This document shows, one piece after another, positions 55,964 through 64,000 of a stretch of 64,000 bases of DNA. Where the stretch lies: contig OX442317.1 of NCBI GenBank assembly GCA_949358305.1, forward strand, positions 13,563,991 to 13,627,990. Direction: 5' to 3'. Made by a program: the position numbers and the translations under genes. The stretch is from Strigamia acuminata. Its lineage: Eukaryota > Arthropoda > Chilopoda > Geophilomorpha > Linotaeniidae. The notes beneath the pieces are model-generated. The model was not told the origin of the DNA and did not search any database. It saw only the letters and a program-made list of their open reading frames with translations. The number at the start of each line of letters is the position of its first letter. The stretch's first letter is position 1.

Positions 55964-58404
55964 ATGGAAGCGGGAAGTTTATGCTCGGTCGCGTCTCCGC
56001 AGGTAAATTTGGGCGGCTTTTACGAATTTTTGCGATATTTTTGTCAATGAATCGCGTCCGTGGTCGTACGTGTGCACACGTGTGGTCGTCGAACAACGCG
56101 CATGGATTTTTGTGTTTGGTCGCGGGAGTGTACGTGAGTGAGCGTTTGCGGTGTAACGTGGATGATTTTTACCCGATCGACGGCGAACGAGGTTTATTAA
56201 AATTAGACGAATGTATACATTTTTTATTTATTGATTTATACACGATTCATCGATTCATATGCACACGTGTATACCGTATTGGTCCACTCGTTGCCACGCA
56301 CCGTCGTCGAGCACGGATTTGTGGTCGTTTTCAAATCGCGCGTTTAGAGCGGAATATGCCGACACAAACGAAAAATGTTTTTATTTTTATTTTTATTTTT
56401 TATTTTCTCTTCCTTACAGACATCCGACGCAAACAAAGAGACGGAAGGTGGGAAGATGGAAAATGAAAAATTAGAAACCGAGGAGGGGTCAACCGAAGTT
56501 GCAACCACGATGACGGTGAGTGGAAAAATTGTCTCACGATTGACAATATTATTATTATTATTGATGAAAAATAGATAAACAAACACATAAATAAATAAAT
56601 ATTTCTGCCCAATTCGCGAAATGAAAATAGAAAATAATTTATTTATTTCCGCGCGGACATTAAAAATTGATTCATATCATTCATAAATTTAATTTTTTTT
56701 GTCCCATTTATGCGCGATCTCTTATCTGTGCCAATTTTAAGCAATGACAAACGGTCCCGATTCTCCAACCATTTAACAGCATCAAATGCCAATTGCAAAG
56801 TAGTAATCAAATTTTTCTTCCGACAATTAAATCTGAGATCCGTGGAGAGGGGCTACAGCGGGATAGGAATAAATTCTAATATCCGCGTGGAATGGGCACG
56901 GTCCGGGGTACGGACCCGCTATTTTCCATTTTTCTAAACTTTCTTTGTTTTGTTTTATTTTATTTTTTTTTTATTTTATTTTATTTTATTTATTTATTTT
57001 TTAAACGCTGATTTATTCATACGCATTCGTATCGTTCCAGGACACGGAACCGCACGTGGACGAGAGGTTGGTCACTGTGGAAGCGTCGACGGCGGTGAGT
57101 GAAAGAATTGGCCCATAATCAAAATTAATTTTGCGAGGATAAGCTTTCGTTGCTGGTTCTGGCGCGATCGACGCAATTGTGACCCATTCTCCCATGTTTG
57201 TGCGCGCGAAAATACGCGAACACGCGCGTCCAATTTTTGTCGTTCGACGCCCCGCGTCTCGATTTGTTTTTACGTGTCCACTCCCTTCCCTCCTCCCCAT
57301 CCCCCCCTTTTTTTTTTTTTCTTTTAATTGATTTTTCTTTTTTTTTTTCTATTTTTATTCATTTTTTTTATTTTTATTTTTATTTTTTGTTTTTATTTTT
57401 ATTTTTTTATTTATTATATTTGCTCGTTTTTAACCAGGCCACAATGGACACATCTCGACGACGTGCAGTGGAGTCGGTTCTGGACGACTCGCAATCGCAA
57501 CCAACAGAGCCGATGCTGGAGGAATCCCAAGACACGGAATTCAGCGAGTCTCAACCCTCCGAGTCCAGGGTGGTGTTGTACCACGAAAGGCTGGTGGAGA
57601 GGGTGGTGGAGAGGGTGGTGGAGAGGCGGGTGGATAGGCTGATAGAGAGGCGGGCAATAATGGAGGCCATCGTTGGAGATGCAGGGACGGTGAGTGAATT
57701 AGAATTAGAAAAATAGAAATTATATACCGTATATCTCCAAATAGTGCATCCACACGCTATCTGGGGACAAATTTTCTCATGTGTACGATCAGAGGCCCGC
57801 GCGCGTTATTCGTGAACTAAAATTGTCCCACCGAAGACACGTGTACAAATCGAGGATACCGTTTATCTGTAAATAGCGCACCCGTGCGCTATTTAAAAAT
57901 AAATGGTCCGCGCGCTATTAAAGACCCGCAGAGTAATCACAGATATACTGTATACAGTATATGCATTTTTTTTTCTGTTTTGTTTCTTTTTCTTTTCAAT
58001 CCGTTTGAATATTCACATTTGTTTGTTTCCTGTCAGGCCGCGTCCGAAGTCATGTCGACCGTCTTGTTTCGAGTCGCACAATGCATCGCGTCTTCCGGGG
58101 CACCGGACCATGAACCCGCAACTGCAACGGTAGGCTAAAGAATCAAAGTCGAGTTTACAAGAGTGTTCTTGACTCTCATGTTTCCGACACGATCGGCGCA
58201 GACGAAATGTGAAAACGACCAACCAACGCGCGTCATCTCGAGTTAGGCGCGCACATCAAATGCGTGCTCTTTACCGACACATTTAATGTCAGGGTCTATT
58301 TAAATTTAATTCATTTATTGGTTAATTTTTTCCTTTTCTTTTTTTTTTTATTACAAGTTAGTCATTTTAATTGTGGGCGTCTTTTTGGCCCCCTTTTTTT
58401 ATTT

Positions 58405-58447
<43 letters not shown>

Positions 58448-61400
58448 TTTTTTAATTATGCACACATTTGTAATTATATTTACTCGTTTCTTACCAGGAC
58501 GGACCCGACGACGACGGTGCCTTGGACCTATCACAAAGCACGGGGCATTCCGTGTGGTCATCGAGCCTGCCACAAACGTGAGTTCCACGCGCTCTTCGGA
58601 TCTTGCACGCAACGTCTCACAATTTATTTATTTATTTTTTTTTTTTTTCAGAGAAACGGATGGGACGGCGGATGAGATTGTGGGGGGGGTTGTGGATGAG
58701 ATCGTGGAGGAGGTGGGGAAGGCGAGGGCGGCGGAAGAGACTGTGTCGGAGAAGGAGGTGGAGAAGGAGAAGGCAGTGGAAGAGACTGTGTCGGAGAAGG
58801 AGGTGGAGAAGGAGAAGGCGGTGGAAGAGACTGTGTCGGAGAAGGAGATGGAGAAGGAGATGGTGGTGGAAGAGACTGTGTCGGAGAAGGAGGTGGAGAA
58901 GGAGAAGGCAGTGGAAGAGACTGTGTCGGAGAAGGAGGTGGAGAAGGAGAAGGCGGTGGAAGAGACTGTGTCGGAGAAGGAGGTGGAGAAGGAGATGGTG
59001 GTGGAAGAGACAGTGGAGGAGATGGGAATAGTGTGGCCTGAGATGGAGGTGGAGTTGGAAAAGGAGAAGGAGACGTGGAAGGAAATGGCAGTGGAAGAGG
59101 CAGTGGAGGAGAAGGAAAAGGAGAAGGAGACGGCGACGGCACCGAAGAAGAGGAAGTGTGTGAGGAAAGGGGGTGCGAAAAAGAAACGGAAGACCGTTGA
59201 GAAGGTGGAAAAGGAAGTATTCGAGGTAACGTAGTAACTGACCATTTTATTTTGACAACCAACGTGGTCGCGTTCCAATTTGAAATTGAAAAGCGATCAC
59301 GTTGATTTGACGTAAATTAATAATTCCCGCGCGCGCACTATAATTTAACCAGCAAATTTAATTTGCCGCGCGCGCATTGAGCGGATTGATCGTATGAATC
59401 CGACCCGCGCACAAACTTGGATTCGACGTGCAATATCGTATATTTATTTGCCCGTCTGTTTGTTCGTTTATTCATTTATTTATTTTTTTTTTCTCCAGTC
59501 GTTGCCCAGCACATCAGGGTGCACTTGGACGATGCCAAGCGTTGTGACGGTCCCGTCGTCACCAGACCTGTCACCGCCGCGGTCGCCACCACTTCAACCA
59601 ACGGCGACATTAGGCAAAATGCCTTTAATGTGCCCCGTCGTGAGGTTGGAACGGCTGCAGTTGCCGATCCTCGCACCAATGCCACGTCCTGTCATGTCGG
59701 CGCCGTGCCCGGTTATGTCGACGCCGTGTTTCACCGTGCCACCATCTGCGCCCATCGCCCCCCCGCCGCCGCAAGAACAGCAACTGGCGCGTGTCATCGC
59801 CAAGCCGCGAAGATCCGCGTCGAAAAGGTCGGAGACTCGAGTCACGCGGTCGACGGAAAAGGTAACCTGTCTGGTCTATTTGTCTTTGATCGTTTGTTCA
59901 ATCGTTCCTTCCATTTCTTTCAGATACGAAAGGCATCTGCATCCCAGGGCTCGGTGGTGCCGTCTGGCAGGGCAGGACCGAGTGGGCTTCCGTCCAACCT
60001 TCCGTCCAACTTGTCGATGGAGTTGGATCGACGGTTCGGAGAGTTCCAGAAATGGGTGCTCCGGAAGGTGGGGGAGGTGGAGACGGGGGCGGTGCCAACA
60101 CGGCAACGACGCCAGGGTGGAGGGAAAGGAAAGAAGGAAGAAAAACTCCGGACAGAGGGCGGGAAGTCGTTCTATTGTGCTCTGTGCGCCAAACAACCGG
60201 GTAATGAGAAACATACATTTGTTTATTTGTTTGTTTATTTTTTGTCTAATTTTTATTTTATTTTTTTTTATTTTTTTATTTTTTTTTTTCCTTTCCTCTC
60301 CCGCGTACCTTAGGGGTGTCGAAATACGGGTATTTCAGCGAGGACGCGTACCGCCATTGGCGCCAACATCACCACCTGGACGCAGTTAAGCGCGAGGATG
60401 AAATCTCGAAGAGAGTCAGGAAGCATCTGCGGGACTATTCGCGCAGACCCGATCTCCTGTTGCCGGTGGGTATTTAATCAATTAGTCGATTCGTTTTATT
60501 TATTTATTTATTTTTTTCTCTGTTTCCTAGAAGTTGAAAAAAATGCACAAGGCCCTGAAACGGTGCCCATTCTGCATTGCGAGGCCTGTGGTTGACCGAC
60601 TAGAGGACCACTGGTTGGTCAAACACAGATATCGCATTGCATGGGCACCGGGGATGGGAGAGGGAGAGGGAGAGCGCGTCGGAGACAACGACGACGACGA
60701 CGACGACGACGACGACAACGACGGTGATTCGGCGTCACGTTCATCATCTTTTCAACGAGGCGATGCGCAGGGGGAGGAACGGGTGTTGCGATCGAGGGTG
60801 GTTCCCGTTGCGGAAGGGGGCAGCGGACCCAACAACGATCCCAACTATTGGGACGATAACCACGAAATGAAAATCTTTCGCGACGGGAGCATGCGGTTCT
60901 CCATTCATTCGCTTACTCTCCTGCTCTTTACGATACGGGCTCAGGTTCAGGCGGAACAAGTATATATATTTTTATTTTTATTTTTATTTTTATTTATTTA
61001 TTTATGTATATATTTTTTTTATTTTTTATTTTTTTTTTAGTATTGGGACGATCCCGACATCAAGACCCACTTACTCCGGATGCTGGGGATGTTAAACCAA
61101 TGGAACGACATGTTGGTGAGTGAATCTACCGCGCGCGTCTACGTCGACACTTTTCAGATATTGATTTTCTCGTTTTATTTGCAGAATAAAGATTTCTCGT
61201 TCGGTGATGAGGTGCTGATGAAGGAGAGGTTTGTTGTCGTCGACGAGCCCGAGAACGACGAAGGAGAGGGGTGTGGAGAAGAGAGACGCCGGGAAGAAGA
61301 GCGTGAAACAGGTGAAAGGTGTGAAGAGGAAAAAGAAGACGACGAAGATTACAGAAACTCTGAATTTGAGGACGATGCGGAAAGTGATGAGGACGAAGAC

Positions 61401-61499
61401 GAAGAAAAGAAACTGGCGAGGAAGGAGAAAGAGAAACGGGCAAGGAGCAAGAGAAAGAGGAAAGGAAAGGGAAAGTCGAGCGCCGGAAAGAAAAAGTGA
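55964..61499 (+). CDS. 13-exon orphan protein with coiled-coil repeats and two C2H2-like fingers, 932 aa
   Basis: Exons: 55964-56002, 56420-56515, 57041-57094, 57438-57689, 58037-58129, 58498-58577, 58652-59225, 59499-59861, 59924-60200, 60314-60465, 60531-60959, 61041-61115, 61185-61499. All junctions are GT-AG and the 2799 nt stay in one frame across phases 0, 2, 0, 1 and 0. Exon 1 reads [13 protein letters not shown]. Exon 4 has a Val/Glu/Arg helix ([20 protein letters not shown]). Exon 7 has 15-residue Glu/Lys repeats. Exon 8 is Pro-rich. Finger 1 is C602-x2-C605-x18-H624-x4-H629 (exons 9/10). Finger 2 is C672-x2-C675-x11-H687-x4-H692 (exon 11). An Asp run follows. The last exon is acidic then strongly basic ([19 protein letters not shown]), a likely nuclear localisation signal. 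A nuclear nucleic-acid- or chromatin-binding role is inference. Weak points: exons 1-7 could be a separate gene ending at the TAG at 59232-59234, and the donor GTATAT at 60960 is only fair. Confidence 0.65.
58715..59010 (+). repeat. 45-bp coding tandem repeat in exon 7
   Basis: About six units encoding [15 protein letters not shown] with variants ([15 protein letters not shown]). The unit is a multiple of three, so copy number can change without frameshift. The opposite strand reads Ser/Thr-rich frames which are shadows. Confidence 0.9.
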
Positions 61500-61644
61500 A
61501 TTCGCCTAATCTGCTCCTCAAATGTACGAATACATGTTTTAAATTTAATTTTAATTTATTTCACTCCTTTAAAACTCGTTCTTTTTTTACAGACAAATGG
61601 GCACGTCGGTGTTTGATAGCGACGCAATCGTGTTGTTCGTTGTT
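61500..61644. other. 3' flank of the 13-exon gene
   Basis: Contains an acceptor-like TTCTTTTTTTACAG near 61590 that could start a 3'-UTR exon. No AATAAA directly after the stop. Confidence 0.3.
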
Positions 61645-61700
61645 CGAGCGCATCATTTTTCGGCACCCCCAATCACAACGATGTCTTCTCTCGCACACGT
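61645..61700 (-). pseudogene. Short thymidine-kinase-like fragment
   Basis: The minus strand reads REDIVVIGGAEK then a stop, matching EEDVVVIGGAEK of the kinase at 13592. Nucleotide identity is about 33 of 39 over the core (GATTGGGGGTGCCGAAAAAT against GATAGGGGGTGCCGAGAAAT). Flanks lose similarity quickly and the P-loop and CxxC parts are missing. It is probably a relic of a kinase gene copy. Confidence 0.45.
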
Positions 61701-62579
61701 GGAATGTGGCAGCCTCGTCCACGTCGAGTCTGGTTCGAGTGGACTCTGACAAAACAGCGAAGCTACTCGAATTCTCGACGTCAGTGTGTTTGGTGTCGTC
61801 GTTGTTTCGGTCACACGAGTGGCGCCCTCTTCACGTCCGCACGGAGAAACGCTAAAAATTGCGGACAGCGTTCCAAAACAATCAACGGTCATTCACAGCG
61901 AATTACTAATCTGACAATAATTTCTGTGTTCTTGGTGTTGTTTTTGATTACGGTGTTGTTCTTTTTAACAATCAAGCATGGTTCTGCGTTTAAAACACAC
62001 CGATTTTATTTCTTTTTGTGCTTGTTTGTTTTTTTTTTTTTTTTTTTAATTTTATTAGATTTCAAACAAACAGTTTTCCGGATCGAAACTAACTTTTTTT
62101 TTGCTTATATTTAATACTTCTGATAAAAAATAATAATTTATATTTTTCTGAGTTTACAACTTGCAATTTTATTTTAGTTTTGGTGTGGTAGCATTTAATA
62201 TTTGCGTGTTTGTTTGTTTGTTTGTTTGAATCTCGATTAGTCTGGTATAAAAGATGTTATGTTATGTTTGTTTATTTAATGCTGAATTTTAACAATATTG
62301 ATTTAAAAAAATAATCGATAGATAATTTAACATGTGCATGTTAATTACAAACGAGTTTTAATGATTAAATATGATTATGAAAATTAAAATTAAAATTGAA
62401 AACGATTTGAAAAATTAAAAATGATTTATTCACAAAAAAAATAAAGAAATATATATATATATATATAAAAACGAGTTGTTTACAAAAAAAAAAAGAAAAA
62501 AAAAAAATTAAAAATTAACATGGAAAATGGAAAATTACAAATGAGTGAACATGGAAAATTTAAAATTTAAAAATTGAGA

Positions 62580-62581
<2 letters not shown>
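61701..62581. other. AT-rich intergenic DNA
   Basis: Low-complexity T and AAAATT tracts, a (TTTG)n run at about 62208 and an AT run at about 62450. No gene seen. Confidence 0.6.

Positions 62582-62612
<31 letters not shown>
62582..62612 (+). repeat. Poly-T tract (poly-A on the minus strand)
   Basis: About 30 T immediately downstream (minus strand) of the alanine-rich ORF, seven to eight bases after an ATTTAATTAATTT stretch. It could be a genomic poly-A tail or a simple microsatellite. Confidence 0.8.
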
Positions 62613-62619
<7 letters not shown>

Positions 62620-62988
62620 TTAAATAAAATTGAAGTGACGAGTTGCCATCTCGGCCGCAAACAGAGTTGCCCGTCGCACCTCCTCGGCTGCTTCACATGA
62701 GGCTACGGCGGCATCGACAGCCTCTTCAATGGCGGCCACGACGTTGGGGTCAGTGCCGTTGGCCGACGCGACGACCCCTGCCGCTGCCGCCACCGACTCC
62801 CGTGTCGCTCTAATCGACTGCGACAGAGTCATTGCCGCCGCGGCAGCCGCCGTGGCCACCATGATCAAGGACAACGCCGGGTCCTCCACTTGGGCGGCGA
62901 ACTCGACCGACCCAATCGCGCGCGCAGTTGCAAGCGCGCGTCCTCCTGCCTCCGCCGACGCACGAAGCGCCGCAATTCGATGTCGCAT
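62620..62988 (-). CDS. Alanine-rich ORF, 122 aa, probably a terminal exon
   Basis: The minus-strand frame from ATG 62988 to TAA 62620 encodes an Ala/Val/Glu helix-rich protein (MRHRIAALRASAEAGGRALA at the start, VAAIEEAVDAAVASCEAAEE later). An acceptor TTCTTTGTTGCAG at 63016 opens the exon, which could extend the frame upstream. An exon at 63240-63095 lies upstream (acceptor CGTTTCCTAG/ATGG, donor CCGAG/GTGAGT), but neither of its open frames joins this one in phase, so the full model is unresolved. The opposite strand is open too because of the GC-rich codons. A minus-strand alanine helix protein is the more plausible reading. No known domain. Confidence 0.35.
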   Translation of the reverse strand: MRHRIAALRASAEAGGRALATARAIGSVEFAAQVEDPALSLIMVATAAAAAAMTLSQSIRATRESVAAAAGVVASANGTDPNVVAAIEEAVDAAVASCEAAEEVRRATLFAAEMATRHFNFI

Positions 62989-63094
62989 TATCGGCGGCTG
63001 TGGTGGCGGCAGAAGGCTGCAACAAAGAATAAATAAATCAATCAATCAATCAATCAATCAAACGACCAATCGTGTCAATTTGCAATTTACTCAC

Positions 63095-63240
63095 CTCGGT
63101 TGGGCGTCGCGTCTAAGGGCAAACTGCTGAGGGCGGGGTAGGGGCGACGCCCGCCTCTCGTTAACCGAGGGGACACCCCTTCACGCCGCCCTACCCCGTC
63201 CTCTGATTCGACGCGATCGTTCATCATCACTGTCTGCCAT
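63095..63240 (-). other. Candidate upstream exon of the alanine-rich gene
   Basis: Bounded by CGTTTCCTAG/ and /GTGAGTAAATT on the minus strand. The frame from ATG 63240 (MADSDDERSRRIRGRG) stops after 19 codons. The alternative MMNDRVESEDGVGRREG is open to the donor in phase 1. Confidence 0.25.
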
Positions 63241-64000
63241 CTAGGAAACGAAAATATAAAAAATAAAAATAAATAAATAAATAAATAAATAGATAAGAGA
63301 TAATAAAAATTGAACGAAATAAGCGGAGAAGAAACCTGAGTCGAAGCTGGGATGCATGTTGACGGAACATATAAACCCGATGTCGGCAATAACACTGCAT
63401 CGAGGACGATTTAACAACTTGAAATTGGAAATTCTGTTTTGAATTTTTTAATTTACCGTCTATTTGTTCGTTATTTTGATTTATTTTGTAGTGTTTTGTT
63501 TTGCGTTGTTCGGTCAGGCTAGATTGGACGTTGGTTTTCGAGTTATTGTGCCACAGTTGTTGCCGAAATCTGGTATGTATGTCGCGTTCCGTCAACACGG
63601 AGGCGAGAAACACTCGCTACGCTTCATCGCGCCCGCCCGCCTGTCTAATTATTTGTTTGTTTGTTCGCTCCTCCTCAAATTCGTCTATCGAACAATTGTT
63701 CAAACCCTCGATCGATAAATTGCCGAATTGATTCAATTCGGACAAATTCCCTCCGGAAACAATCGATTGTTTACTTACGGTAAATGCGCGAGTCGAGGTG
63801 CGATACCGGGAAGACAATGGTGCTTCGTTTGCTTCGCTGTGGTTAATGGTTCCGACACCGGGTTAAACGCGTCGCTAGCGTCGCGTGTATACAACCGCGC
63901 GTGTTTGAAAAATAAAATGGGTGAAAATTAAAGAAAAAATATTTATTGGTGAATTATTAAAATAATTGATAAATTAATTAATTAAAAGAAAAAGAAAAAG
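63241..64000. other. Right edge, no supported gene
   Basis: AAAT run (63268-63290), AT-rich DNA and short ORFs without signature. It may hold the 5' region of the minus-strand gene. Confidence 0.4.

Larger units (their letters stand above)
53246..58072 (+). repeat. Segment X, second copy
   Basis: Colinear with 24171-31300. The junction at 53245/53246 joins D2 directly to TTAAGGGTGACGCG. In copy 1 the same point is preceded by GCGCGTACAA from the dispersed repeat family. This copy carries the empty site of the hAT MITE. Confidence 0.9.

Noticed and set aside
58628-59278. Minus-strand Ser/Thr-rich and Pro/Ser-rich ORFs over 200 codons
   Set aside because: They mirror the 45-bp coding repeats of exon 7 on the plus strand, whose frame joins in phase with twelve other exons.
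59417-60313. Alternative plus-strand ORF of 298 codons through exons 8-9
   Set aside because: It reads through both introns and is out of phase with the exon chain. The chosen frame enters exon 8 at the acceptor in phase 0 and leaves at a good donor.

Overview
The window is nuclear DNA of an invertebrate animal. Three things support this: a BEL/Pao retrotransposon pol C-terminus at the left edge, a eukaryotic TK1-type thymidine kinase, and many short exons joined by short GT-AG introns with T-rich acceptors. CpG is abundant and microsatellites (CT, AAAT, AAT, GATA) are long. I cannot place the species further; a crustacean or another aquatic invertebrate would fit but is not shown. A 200-N scaffold gap lies at 31301-31500.

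Layout. 0-5.8 kb: BEL/Pao tail, LTR-like DNA and dispersed repeats with SINE copies. 5.8-10 kb: three compact genes, namely a two-finger C2H2-like gene, a convergent small acidic/basic gene, and a gene with duplicated 78-nt exons. 10-13.2 kb: repeats, including a near-identical duplication with a period of exactly 1000 bp. 13.3-17.3 kb: thymidine kinase, a second gene with duplicated 78-nt exons, and a two-exon coiled-coil gene. 17.3-24.2 kb: repeats, a retropepsin-fold gene whose catalytic triplet is replaced, and another two-exon coiled-coil gene. 24.2-31.3 kb: segment X, first copy, cut by the gap in exon 5 of a gene. 31.5-53.2 kb: gene-poor DNA built of nested giant inverted repeats and arrays of a 56-bp hairpin unit, present twice (31.5-38.6 and 47.1-53.2 kb), with another repeat mosaic and an LTR copy between. 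53.2-58.1 kb: segment X, second copy. 56-61.5 kb: a 13-exon gene (932 codons chained in one frame) that ends in the same two-finger module as the 6.3-kb gene. 61.6-64 kb: a short thymidine-kinase-like fragment and an alanine-rich ORF.

How the genes relate. Except for the kinase and the retropepsin-like gene, I recognise none by name. They form at least three small families recognisable by exon architecture: (i) C2H2-like finger pairs split by a phase-1 and a phase-0 intron; (ii) a basic or Ser/Pro-rich exon joined by a phase-0 intron to an acidic/coiled-coil exon that begins with Ser (TCG); (iii) chains of phase-2 exons of exactly 78 nt. I infer a locus where orphan genes expand by exon and segment duplication. 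Whether the two copies of X and of the palindromic block are a real segmental duplication or two haplotypes laid end to end by the assembler cannot be settled from sequence alone. Exon models rest on splice consensus and reading-frame continuity, not transcripts.
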